Assembly: GCA_029204225.1 (NCBI GenBank)
Contig: CM055092.1
Location: forward strand, 40,698,016-40,762,015
DNA: 64,000 bases
Source of the DNA: Diphasiastrum complanatum
Lineage: Eukaryota; Streptophyta; Lycopodiopsida; Lycopodiales; Lycopodiaceae
Direction: 5' to 3'
Translations under genes and position numbers: made by a program
Notes under the pieces: generated by a model
What the model saw: only the letters and a program-made list of their open reading frames with translations
What the model was told of the DNA's origin: nothing
The model's database searches: none
Shown: piece by piece, positions 45,301 to 56,133 of the stretch
How positions within the stretch are numbered: the stretch's first letter is position 1
How the letters are laid out: the number at the start of each line of letters is the position of its first letter

Positions 45301-46340
45301 CTAAAGCATGACCCCACCCCAATTAATGATATCAGTACTCTGCACGTAATGACCCTTTATGGTTGAGTCGATACTGTCAAGGTCATCATAGGTAGTTGAA
45401 AACCAATCGTCTTCAATTCGTGCATGCTTTATCTTTCCCGTGGCATCGACAAAGATTCTTCTATCTCTGTTGCCAAAAACTATATTGTTGTTCTTCCAGT
45501 CTTGAATCACTCCAGCCATTTCTAACCAAGGCGTTCCAAGAAGAAATTTATAGGTGTGTGGTTCAACAAGAAAGTCTAGTACAACACACTCTATGGTGAA
45601 ATTCAAACCCGCAATTTTAATCTGTAAATTTGTTATGTGACCTGCAGGCGTCCTTACTCTTTGGTCAACCATTCGTAACTTGTACTTAGGCTTTTCCAAT
45701 GTTATTCCTCATGCCTTTGCTAAGGACAGGGTGATAATATTTACGCCAGACCAACTATCGAGAATGGCTTGTACGTATGGGTAAGATTTATAGTGCACAG
45801 GTAAAGTGATGTTGTTACCTTTAGCAACACCAGTGTGAAGCTCATATCTACATTATGAACCACTTCATTGTTTTCCGGTTGTCTCAACTCATCTTGTATA
45901 TCAGGCTGCTAGGAGCTTTGCAATATGGCGTTCCGCAAAGTTTTGGAAAACTTCACAGCCGTGTAGAAGGGCATAATGATTTGTGCTTGTAAGAGATCGG
46001 GAAAAACCTCTATTCCTCGTGGTAGTTGCCCCTGCGTAGGTAATTGGGCAGATGGCGGAGTAGAAATCCTCTCTTCAACTCTATCAAACTCATCTCAGAA
46101 TTCATTGTATTGCCTTTGAGCTTCTATAGGGTTTGGGTATGATCGTGGAATCATGTAAGTATTGGCGATATGTTTTGGTTGTGCTGGGTCCGTATTCTGA
46201 TCTAAGGCCCTTTGTTGTGCTCGTGTAACAGCAAGCAACGACTCTTTACTTACCCTACGTGCTGGAACATTCTTTTTTGTTTGGTTAGGACAATCTTTAT
46301 AGCAATGTTTTCTGATACAATCAGCTCAAAAGGGCTGAAG
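45301..46340 (-). pseudogene. Ty3/Gypsy gag-protease relic, minus strand
   Basis: On the minus strand a CCHC-like remnant, CIRKHCYKDCPN (about 46310-46275), is followed by gag-like sequence and then a retropepsin-like segment. The active-site region reads AILDSWSGVNII (about 45765-45730), where a D-T/S-G motif is expected. An open frame from 45699 to 45301 includes YKFLLGTPWLEMAGVIQDW, typical of Gypsy aspartic proteases. Stops at several points show decay. No RT or LTR was found. The upstream end abuts the Copia LTR near 46436. Confidence 0.65.
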
Positions 46341-46435
46341 GAAAAATTGCATAACTATCTTGGTCGACTTGACTAGGTTGCTCATCCGGATAATATTGAT
46401 CATTCGGATAGGAGGTAGATGCCTCATCTATGTAC

Positions 46436-46811
46436 TTGTGATTGCAAGCAATTCTATGTGTAGAATGATCTATATTTGCTATTTTTGGATCCACACGTGT
46501 GAAATACAGTAGTTTGCTGGTTTCGTACGGACAACAATAGTACTTTATCTTTTGATTCCTTTTACATTCTTGCAGACTTGGATCTTCTTTGTGCAGTTTC
46601 TTTAGAACAGGAGCATTTATTTCATTCTACTTTTAATTTTTTCTTGTATTTGCTCATTTGTGTGGCGGATAGGAGGCCGAGATTAGGAGAATAGGGTGCC
46701 CTCCTCCACGATGAGCGAGTTCTATTTTTATATGAAATCCATCTCTCACCTACATTGTAACCCAAGATTGTTTTTGTGGATTGGATCATCATTGATCTGA
46801 AATCTTTCACA
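46436..46811 (+). mobile_element. Truncated Copia LTR (plus orientation)
   Basis: The sequence matches, in reverse orientation, the LTR at 51835-52489: GCAATTCTATG, TGCTATTTTTGGATCCACACG, TGTGAAATACAGTA, TACGGACAACAA, and an end reading ATGATCTGAAATC..TTCACA at 46811. The distal part of the LTR is missing where it meets the Gypsy relic. Confidence 0.7.
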
Positions 46812-46813
46812 TG

Positions 46814-46826
46814 GTATCAGAGCTTG
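46814..46826 (+). promoter_or_regulatory. Copia primer-binding site (initiator tRNA-Met type)
   Basis: TGGTATCAGAGCT begins within two bases of the LTR end. This string is the usual Copia primer-binding site complementary to initiator methionine tRNA. Confidence 0.85.
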
Positions 46827-47413
46827 TGTTTCAGGTTATGAAGGAGGAAATTTTATCTATCAATGATTTGGAGAAGATATCAAGGCTAGAGCATGCTAGA
46901 GAGGATTTTACACCAAAATCGAGTTTTGTTTTTTTTTTGTAGATTGGATTTTTTGTTCAAAACCCTATATAGGTTCACAAACTTGATCAGTTTCGATTTT
47001 TGATTTCACATACTGGATTTGGCCGATTTTTGGGATCATTGGATCAGCCTAAGTGGTGGCTAATAGATTGCATATCAAATTTTTAACATTTGCATGTAGA
47101 TTTGGAATAGTCAATTTTTTGTAATTTTGTCAGAACCCTAATTTTGATTGGATCTCTACATAGTGAGGTTGCTGGATTTCATTTGAGTGTGTTTCAATCT
47201 TAGGAAGTGGCAAAAGTCATTAGATTGAGGATAGACCATAGGTTGATCAAGATTCCATGATTCTATGTGCTGATTTGCTTGGTATAAGTGCTAGAAGAGA
47301 ATTTTTGAGATAGTTTCAAATCTTTGTGATTTCTTTTGAAAACATTTGTTGTTGTTCATATGAGTGCTTTGTGCATTGAAACAGGTTGAAAAAGAAGATC
47401 GGGTCATTGTTAC

Positions 47414-47650
47414 ATGGTTACATCAAGTGGAGTCATGTTGGAAGCCAATGATAGGCTTACCTCAAGTAACTATTCATTGTGGAAAGTGAGGATGGAATTA
47501 CTTCTTGAGATGAATGATGTTTTGGATATTGTTGTAGGTTTGGCGGAGAGACCAACGACACAACAAGATCAAATGAGGTATGATAAGAGGACCAAAAGGG
47601 CTTTACACATCATCAAGATGAATGTTACCAATGAGCTTCTCAAGCATTAG
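47414..47650 (+). pseudogene. Copia gag fragment (plus strand, copy 1)
   Basis: The 78-residue frame contains NDRLTSSNYSLWKVRMELLL and IIKMNVTNELLK, the N-terminus of a Copia gag (DUF4219/UBN2 type). It lies about 600 bp after the primer-binding site, in correct order. The homology breaks off after LLK, where the intact copy at 51232-50540 continues EVGKCTSSLEAW. Confidence 0.8.
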
Positions 47651-47659
47651 AGTTTCGAG

Positions 47660-49148
47660 CACCAAAAGGGCCTTTTGTCAAGATGTTGTTTTTGACTTTT
47701 CAATTATTTGACGTACACTTTGCCCAGTTACATATTTACGCCTTTGAAAGATCGTAACGTCGTTTGCCGGTCGATTTTTTTTTGGAATTTTCCGATCATA
47801 TTTTTATACAATTCAAAACTCCCGCCGTGACTTGTGATTGGACCGTGATTGCTGCCTGTGAGTTTCCTGAGTGCCCGGGACCTAACACTTGTGGTTAAAG
47901 TAAGTCTATTTTGATCTAACCGTAGTTAGAGTAACATATATGATTTATGAAAGACCGCCATCATTTATTACAAATTTGGTTTTTTATTTTCATACTGATT
48001 CTTCTACTTTTAGTTTCAAACTCTATTGTTCATCTTTTTTTTAGCTTTGTAATGGCTTCCGGAAGCCGTAGACCACGAAGCAATATTATCTCAATTTCTG
48101 TTTGTAACGAAAAGACTCTGATGGCTCTTTGATACCATGTATCTATAGAAAATTTCAGTGGATTCTCATGCATCCCTTATCAAGAGGTGTTTTTGATAAA
48201 AAGAGAAAATCAAATATGCATTTGGAAAGGTAGAATTTTAGACTTCAAAGTTTCACCTGGTGGTCGATCCATATCAGAGGTCTTGGTTCAACATGTCTAC
48301 ATGCATAAGGAAATTAGAGTGGAAGGCATAAGTTCAAATGACAGACTCAAATGCAATTGTAAGTTTTGGAGAATTTTTTGCTTTGAGCTTTTCATCAATC
48401 ATTTAGACGTGTATCTGAGTATTTAAATGATATATAGTTTCATGGGTTTGTGCAGATTTGTATCCATCAAGCATAATGGAATGGCGACCTATACAATCCC
48501 TTGTTGGCATCATGGACGTTATTCATTTTGATATTGGTCTTCTGCAATACAAGAACCGCTCCACGAGATCACTTTTGGATTCTTGTATTTTCTTACATGA
48601 TTCATCTTACACACCATCCAGTTTAGGTGGAAGATTAGAGGCGATATCATTACCCTCTTTCTCAAGCGAAGAATGGATTCCTCCAGATTCCACCATAGCA
48701 GAGAGCTTCCGATCAAGGTTTTTTATGGACATGAAAGATTGGACACTCGATCAGAGCTTACCTTGCTGCAATATGATATTCTTGAACACTTTTGTTTTCA
48801 CGTCAATGAGAGATTGGTAAGTGTATGTGTGTTTTCTTTAATACACATTTGAAATGACTTTCAATGATTCTATTTAATCTTGTTTTATTTTATTTAGAAT
48901 AATCTCAATGTTGACATTGTTTAACAAGTTTCTTTGATGTACAGGTAAGACCAAGACAAGAAAATTGAATACAGTGCAAGGATTCAAATAGAAGCGTAGA
49001 AATTGTCGAAACCGCATAAACATTGGGATGGTAGACGTGCAACAATGTACCTTTCAAAAAAATCAATACAAAATTATCTCAAATGACTTCAAGAATTTGT
49101 AGAACAAATAGTATTCAATATCTTGGAAACTGTACATTGTTCTTGAAA
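47660..49148 (+). other. Accessory region with protein-like fragments, unknown
   Basis: Plus-strand frames include MASGSRRPRSNIISISVCN (48051), ICIWKGRILDFKVSPGG (about 48210) and WRPIQSLVGIMDVIHFDIG (about 48480), separated by stops and possible splice sites. They look like pieces of one gene or of captured sequence, but no family was recognised. Confidence 0.35.
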
Positions 49149-50082
49149 TCAAAATAAAGTATTTGTGGCTTTCAATAGAATCACAACCTCACTATCCACC
49201 TCCAGAGCAGCTTCATCTGCGGCACATTCATGCTTGTAGGGCCTTGCAGAGGATAGTAGGATTTGCAACATTTCGTGTCGGAATTGATGAATATCATTTG
49301 TTGAAATTTCAGGACATTGGAACTGTAATTTAAAACATCGAGTGTATGTAGTAGCCAGTGTCAAAAAAAATATAATTACACAGTTAATATCATCAGGATA
49401 CAGGAAGTTTAGAAATTTACCTCACGTATATTAGCATTTGGAGTTTGCAGCATATACCAATCCAAGAATGATTTAACATTCCAAATGGAAATCCATCCGC
49501 AGCTGAAAGCATCGTCTTGTTGCAAAGACTGAAAGATTACAGCAAAAAATTGTTAAATTATAATTAATATAAATTTAAACTCCATGTCATCATGTAAATA
49601 AATAACGTGAAAAGATCCGTTTACCTTGGCATCAACAATCTCTATGTTAGTATTTACAATCAGCCCATCTATCCTGGGCAATAGCTCCACCATCATCTTC
49701 TTGTACATGGAGTTAACAATGGAATGGGTGGCATTCAAGGAATTCATTGTCATGCACACAAGTGTGCAGCTTCCAGTAGAATCCACTTTCATAGATATTG
49801 TGTACACTCCAATGTTTGCTGCCAGCAAATGACAAGCAATAAATGACAAGAATCAAACAAATCTTACAAAAAGAAATTGTCTTTCTTTGCACAATATGGA
49901 ATGATGAATATTGATGTCTCTTTGCTTGTGTGCATGAAGAGTCTTCTGGCTTTGCTCTCTTTATTCAACAAATGCCCAAAAAATGGAGATACAATAAAAA
50001 TCTCCTTGGCGACTGTATATGTGTATTTATGTACATAATATATACACCCGAATTTAACTAGGAGTAAGCAAAAGTTCATCAT
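49149..50082 (-). pseudogene. Broken Ulp1/C48-type cysteine peptidase gene fragment
   Basis: Minus-strand exons with canonical splice sites encode the C-terminal part of a SUMO-protease-like (C48) domain. A first exon (about 50082-49868) encodes FIVSPFFGHLL and FIIPYCAKK. The second (about 49820-49625) starts by an expected HWSV motif, but the frame that continues (YTISMKVDSTGS, MNSLN, MMVELLPRID) differs by one base. The third (49528-49421) holds QQDDAFSCGWISIW, matching the Gln and catalytic Cys region. The last (49322-49149) holds DIHQFRHEMLQILLSS. Upstream catalytic-domain parts were not seen. The frameshift at the catalytic His and the missing N-terminus indicate a pseudogene. Such domains are often carried by plant MULE and other DNA transposons. 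Confidence 0.6.
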
Positions 50083-50511
50083 ATTGTGTTTAGATCTATT
50101 GTGATCAAGAAATCATCAATCTATGTGCCACGATTTGCCTAGAAGAGAGAAAAGGAGAGGCTAGATTGTTCCAAATCTTTGTGATTTATTCTTGTCATCA
50201 TTTTTTGATTTTGAAGAGAGTGCTAAGTGCATTGGAACATGTTCAAAGAAGAAGATCAACCATTGCAACATGGCAACCCCAAGTGGCTTCGTTGGAGGCA
50301 ATTATAGGCTTACCACAACAAATTATTCAACTTGGAAGGTGAGGATGGAGTCTTTGCTAGAGATGAACGATTTGATGGATATTGTTGTAGGTGTGGAGAA
50401 GAGACCTTTGGCACCACGAGATCAAGTGAGGTTTGATAGGAGGGCAAAGAAATCTCTTCATGTGATCAAGATGAATATGACTAATGGACTTCTCAAAGAA
50501 GTGAATTGATT
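50075..50511 (+). pseudogene. Copia leader plus gag fragment (plus strand, copy 2)
   Basis: The leader resembles that upstream of copy 1 (AGTGCATTGGAACATGTTC). The gag begins MATPSGFVGG and contains NYSTWKVRMESLLEMNDLMD, ending at NGLLKEVN then a stop. It stops within a few codons of where copy 1 stops, and lies tail to tail with the minus-strand gag that starts about 30 bp further on. Confidence 0.8.
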
Positions 50512-50539
50512 GCAAAAGGGAAGAGGCAAGGTAAATTGT

Positions 50540-51232
50540 TCAAAGTTGATGATATTGCCCTTTAGACCACTTACCGTTGCCTTTGCCCTTGAACTTGCCT
50601 TTGATGAACATAGCCTCCTCTTCAAAATGAGATGTCGATGTAGATCCACCTTCTCTTGATTGAAGCCTATACTCCTCATTCACCAAGATCTCTTGCAAAT
50701 CCACAATACTTGGCAAAGTCTTTTGAATAGAAAAACTTTGAACAAGATTAGCATGATCATCCAACAAGCCATTAAGTATAACTTGAACAAGTTCTGCCTC
50801 CTTAATGCTTTCATCAATACATGCTAACTCATCATTGAATGCTTTAACCCTCAAAACAAAAGCATGAGTACTCTCTTCCTTATTTTGCAAACTTTGAAAG
50901 ATTTGCCTCCTAAGAGTAAGCACTCTTGATGTAGACTTGGATTCATAAAGCTTATTCAAAGCTTTCCAAGCCTCCAAAGACGATGTGCACTTACCAACTT
51001 CCTTGAGAAGTTCATTGGTAACATTCATCTTAATCATATGTAGAGTTTTTTTTGTTCTCTTGTCATAACTCACTTGATCTTGAGGTGCTTGAGGCCTCTC
51101 CTCCACACCTGCAACAATCTCCATCAACTCATTCATCTCCGATAAGGACTCCATCCCCACCTTCCAAGTAGAATAGTTGATTGAGGTAAGCCTATCATTG
51201 CCTTCCAACATGAATCCACCACTTGTAGCCAT
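50540..51232 (-). CDS. Copia gag N-terminal portion (230 aa), minus strand
   Basis: The open frame starts MATSGGFMLEGNDRLTS and contains the UBN2-type gag core (SSLEAWKALNKLYESKSTSR, ESTHAFVLRVKAFNDEL, VILNGLLDDHANLVQSFS). It ends in a basic GKFKGKGNGKWSKG stretch where a zinc knuckle would be expected to follow. The start lies about 590 bp from the primer-binding site. The rest of gag and all of pol are missing at the junction near 50520. Confidence 0.8.
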   Translation of the reverse strand: MATSGGFMLEGNDRLTSINYSTWKVGMESLSEMNELMEIVAGVEERPQAPQDQVSYDKRTKKTLHMIKMNVTNELLKEVGKCTSSLEAWKALNKLYESKSTSRVLTLRRQIFQSLQNKEESTHAFVLRVKAFNDELACIDESIKEAELVQVILNGLLDDHANLVQSFSIQKTLPSIVDLQEILVNEEYRLQSREGGSTSTSHFEEEAMFIKGKFKGKGNGKWSKGQYHQL

Positions 51233-51820
51233 GTTGCAATGACATGATATTCTTATTTCAACCTATTCCAATGCACATAGCACTCTCTTGAATGTCAATA
51301 AATGAACTCAAGAAGAAATCACAAATATATGGAACCTCTCAAATCTCTTCTAGCACTTCTAACTAGAAAATCAACACATAGAATAGTGAAATCTTGATCA
51401 ACCTATGATCTATCCTCAATCTAATGATTCTTGCCACTTCCTAAGATTGAAACACACTCAAATGAAGTTCAGTAACCTCACAAACTAGAGATCCAATCAA
51501 AATTAGGGTTTTGACAAAATCACAAAAAATTGAATATCTCAAATTCTACATGCAATTTCTAGAAACTTGATATATCTTCTTGTAGACTCCAATGAGATCT
51601 TCCTAATGCACCAAAAATCATCTAAATCCAGTAAACCAAGTGTGAAATTGGAATTGATCAAGTATATAACCCTATATTGAGTTTTGACCTACAAAAGATC
51701 AATTCTACACATGCAAAAATGCTGATTTTTGAGTAGAGATCAATCTAGCATGCTCTAGCATTGGTAACTCCTCCAAATATTTGATAAATGTGGCTGATCC
51801 TTTCATAACCTGAAATACAA

Positions 51821-51834
51821 GAGCTCTGATACCA
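51821..51834 (-). promoter_or_regulatory. Copia primer-binding site, minus strand
   Basis: The minus strand reads TGGTATCAGAGCTC immediately inside the LTR. It is the initiator tRNA-Met type primer-binding site of the element running leftward. Confidence 0.9.
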
Positions 51835-52489
51835 TGTGAAGGATTTCAGATCATTCAAGATCCAATCCATGTCCCTGATCTTTGGTTACAATAAGGAACA
51901 AACCAACAATCTTGCCAATGTAGAAAAATCAGCATCTACATACAAAATGAGATGCAAACTCTAAGAGATATTGATCAAACATAAACCAAAACATAAAATA
52001 TGTTTGTTGTCCGTACAATTACAGTACCCTATTGTATTTCACACGTGTGGAACCGAAAATAGCAATAAATGAGCATTCTATACACAAGATTGCAAGATAA
52101 CACCAAGATAGTGCACCAATGAGTAGTAGAACCCAAAGAGAACCGTGTATAATGATGAAATGAGAGAGAGAAGAGAGAAGATATGTCTCTCCATAAGCTA
52201 CATCCTTTTATAGAGTTTTCAAACCCTATTTGGCCACTTGGCTTTCCCTCCAAAATGTAAACCCTACTATTTTTGGGTCTAGATTCAATGTACCCAAAGT
52301 TCAATTCGAATCTCTCTCAAACTCGACTACCAACTTTCCCACACTTTCAAAAAGTGTTTATTGAATGTATTTTAAACTAATATAACTTTAAAAATTTTTA
52401 CTCTCTTAGTCTAAAATGAATTTTGGCCTCTTATTGACAATTTACCAAAATATGACTAAACTAGACTAAATTAGTTGAAATCTCTCACA
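51835..52489 (-). mobile_element. Copia 5' LTR (LTR-A) of a leftward element
   Basis: The LTR is about 655 bp and, on the minus strand, runs from TGTGAGAGATTTC to CCTTCACA (TG...CA ends). It abuts the primer-binding site on its left. It contains CCACACGTGTGAAATACAAT and shares most of its length with LTR-B at 53795-54367. The matching 3' LTR was not found to the left. Confidence 0.8.
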
Positions 52490-53794
52490 AATCGTTCGTG
52501 CTTCGAGTCAAGGGACGTTGACTGTCGCAAATTTTTCTCGTTCGACTTTCGTTTCTTGTTCGTGCTGCAACAAAGTTGCAGGAGTTCACCATTTCTGACA
52601 GTAGATTCATACAAGATTAATTGTGCACGTATGTGATTAATCTCACTATGACCCTGGTAGATTCCTCCAAAACCCACATATGTTACTAACATATTTCACT
52701 GAGATCTTGTAACTCAACTACAAAAAATTTTATATTTCTCATCAGTAAATAACATATCCGAAAAATCACTAAGACGAATAACATTCACTCTCAGTAGTTT
52801 TCCAACCCAGTTTACCTCTAATTACATAATTTCTTCCACTCAATCAACCCCTCTCTGATCCTAGTACTTCAACTAAGATTAGGTTGATCAAATATAGAAC
52901 TCTCAGACTTAAATTCTGATCAAACTTACTCCTATTCCAATCAGAACGGAATTAGTAACCTTCGACCCTTCACTATACTACTTATAGATAATGATTTAAA
53001 TTTCAAACCTATTCTAGTTCCAGAGTTCTAGATTGTCCACACAATCCCTAGCAAAATCCTCTTATTGGAAAAGTTCCAATTAGGTATCTTACTCTGAATC
53101 TATCAGAAATTACTTTCAGACCAAATCCCATTTCTATACCACAGCTGGTTCTCTTTTGAAAACTATGCAACCCACAGATTCCCAAATTATTCCATCACTT
53201 CACCCCTCTTTTTTAACAAAATTATCAATTTCAATAAAAGTTTGACTGGAAAGATGATATATGAAGATATCCAAATCCAAGAAAAGTCAATAATAAGTGC
53301 ATCCCACAAAAGGATTCACTCTATTACAAACAAAACTTCTCCTTCAAATATTTTCAACCCGAGTGACAAAAACTACCATTTCATTGAAATCCATTTATGC
53401 ACACAAGTAGTAATTTATATGACATAACAGTCTTTCAGAAGAATAACTTCATGTTGAAAATAATCATATAAACTAGTCTGATGTCTTATATTTGAGAAAT
53501 TACTAAGAAATAAAGGATTAATTAAGAAAGCGAGAAGTAGATTTGAGGGTTTTTGATTTTGTAAATAGTGAGATACCACATTGGAATCTAGATTAAACCT
53601 CAAAATTTTCCAGAATACCCCACATTTGATCAAACGGTTTTATTTCCCATATCACGACTAGGTACTAGAATACACCCTCGATCATCAGATCTTTATAGTC
53701 CTAGAATTTCCTTTCCAAAATTACTGATGTCCCATACCACTAGCTTTCCTTCCAGAAAACCCTTAACCACCTTATCTGAGATTCTAGAGATCCA
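52490..53794 (+). other. Spacer between two Copia elements
   Basis: This is AT-rich sequence with short broken frames. No gene, LTR or tandem repeat was recognised. Confidence 0.5.
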
Positions 53795-54367
53795 TGTGAA
53801 GGATTTCAGATCATTCAAGATCCAAATCCATGTCCCTGATCTTTGGTTACAAAGAAGAGCAAACCAACAATCCTGCCAATGTAGAAAAATCAGCATCTAC
53901 ATACAAAATGAGATGCAAACTCTAAGAGATATTGATCAAACATGAACCAAAACATAAAATATAGTTGTTGTCCATTCAATTACAGTACCCTACTGTATTT
54001 CACACATGTGGAACCGAAAATAGCAATAAATGATCATTCTACACATAGAATTGCAAGATAACATCATGAGAGTGCACAAATGAAATGATGAAATGAGAGA
54101 GAGAAGAGAGAATATACTTTCTCCACGAGTTACAACAATATATAGTAGGTCCAAACCCTATTTTGCCACTTGGCTTTCCATCCAATATGAAAAACCCTAC
54201 CCAAAATAATTTGAATCTCTCTCTCGACTACCAACTTTCCCACACTTTCAAAAAGTGTTTATTGAATGTATTTTAAACTAATATGATTTCAAAAAGTTTA
54301 TCTCATGAGTTTTGGCCTGAATTGACAATTTACCAAAATATGACTAAACTTGTTGAAATCTCTTACA
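53795..54367 (-). mobile_element. Copia 3' LTR (LTR-B) of a second leftward element
   Basis: The LTR is about 573 bp and homologous to LTR-A (ATTTCAGATCATTCAAGATCC, CAGCATCTACATACAAAATG, CACTTTCAAAAAGTGTTTATT), with TG...CA ends. It is shorter because of internal deletions. On its right, read on the minus strand, a purine-rich GTTGAAGAGGGAG (54380-54368) immediately precedes the LTR start, as a polypurine tract does. The body of this element would therefore lie to the right. Confidence 0.75.
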
Positions 54368-55283
54368 CTCCCTCTTCAACTAGTTTTGGCATAGTTTTAA
54401 CCATACTACTTTGATCCAACTTTAGAATGATCTCCATCCTAAGTATAGATCTCATTTCTAAGGTTCTAAAGTAGTTTCCATAATTCATATAGAGAATAGT
54501 GTCCAAATTGGATGTTTCACTATCTACATCAATTTTACACATCAAGATATAACTAGAACATGAAGAATCAAATAGAATGTAAATGAAATGATTCCTCCAT
54601 GCTTAAAACTTTGAACTCTCTGGAAAATTACAGCAACCAAACCATAAATGTGAATGATCATCCAATGCTTGCTTGTATCCTCCATATTTGCCCTTTCTTG
54701 ATATGTCTCTACCATAAAACTCCATGAATGAGCCTCCATCTCCATCTTGCCACAAGATATCATAAACACTTGATGACTTGGCCATGAATGAGTGACATAA
54801 TGGACCTCCAATAGTTTCATTTCCATCAGCAAAACCAGCCAAGAATGCTAGTACAACTCCAACAATGAAATATTGCAAGACAATGTAGCTAGTTTGTTCA
54901 TATCTTGACAATTTGCACACATTCACATGAAATAGCTCAAACATGAGATAGAACAAGTAAAGTAAACTTGAGCAACACTTACTTGCTGCTCCTTTGACTG
55001 AGTCTTCAATAATCTGCAAAAATAGATCCATAACATCTTTGCCAAATGACCTTCCTTTGATGCTCTTGACTAGCTCCAAATTGCCACCTTTACTTTTGTG
55101 TTGTTGAAGCCCTTTGAGACCAACCTCTTGACCATCAAAGTTATTGAACAAACTTTGTTTTTTAGATCCATTACTTGATTTTCTAGCATGAAAACCATGA
55201 GAACCAATATCCACTTGCATAGCATCATACACACAAGAAGAATCTCTAAAACATGTGAGTAAAGCAAAGTGAGTCACTTCCAC
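54368..55283 (-). mobile_element. Internal region next to LTR-B with a 226-codon frame of unknown family
   Basis: The minus-strand frame 55283-54603 encodes MEVTHFALLTCFRDSSCVYD... through FHVNVCKLSRYEQ and a hydrophobic FIVGVVLAFLAGFADG, ending in FPESSKF. It sits where the 3' part of Copia pol would be, but I could not recognise RT or RNase H motifs. It may be captured or highly decayed sequence. The polypurine tract lies at its left end. Confidence 0.4.
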
Positions 55284-56133
55284 TTGCTTACCTTTCTCTT
55301 GATCATCAAGGATATCAAAGATATGAATATCTTCAGACCTGAACCTTTATGTGGGGTTTTTCGATGTAGTGACACACAGAAATGGCTAGCAAGCTTGATG
55401 AGCAAGTTTGGGGTGAGCCTATGCTATCGGCCTCCTAGTATGTGTGTAAGTGGGTTCCTAAATGTCTACTTTCCATGGTCTTCATTGCCACATGTGACAC
55501 TCTCATGTCATCCAACTTGACTAGGAGGGACCAAGTATATTTTGGGATCCAACATAACTTCATGCGGATGAGCCAATCATGAGCAAGGAATTCAAATTGG
55601 TCATTTTTATTAGAACTAAGAGGCATCAATTTGAAAGTACAAAATCTCAAAGGAGAGTGGTCATGGCACAAAAGGTGGTCATGCCACAAAAGGAAGGAAG
55701 AAAGCCCTTTAAGTGGGAGGTAAGCATGGTTTTAGACTTGGGGTGCATGACAAGTTCTTCATTCAAAATGGAGCTCTCTCATTGGTCATTGGGAAAAAAA
55801 GGGCCACCCTCTCTCCCCCCTTTAACTTTGTTTGAATTGCCATCATGTGGAACATGAGGCGTCAAGGCCCTTTGCCACGTAGGGAAAGTGAGAGTGATTA
55901 GTATCTAGGCACATTGCCCAACATATTGAGTTGTCAGGGATGAATGGACCAAATCATGTTGTAAGAGTGCAAATGGGTCCTTAGACTATCATCACAAATG
56001 GGCGGTAAGAGAAAGCTACCCTGCAATCTCACTCGTCTTTAGTCCAAAAACACCCTAAGAACAACTAACTTGCTGGGCAAGTCTTTCACGCTACTCTCAT
56101 CCATAGAGAACATGCAGCCCCACCACCCAAGAG
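55284..56133 (+). other. Intergenic region upstream of AARE
   Basis: Probable promoter region. Short frames only, no repeats longer than about 20 bp, and no core promoter element placed with confidence. Confidence 0.4.

Noticed and set aside
54603-55283. 226-codon minus-strand ORF as a host gene
   Set aside because: It lies directly next to a Copia polypurine tract and LTR and has no recognised domain, so I treat it as internal element sequence.
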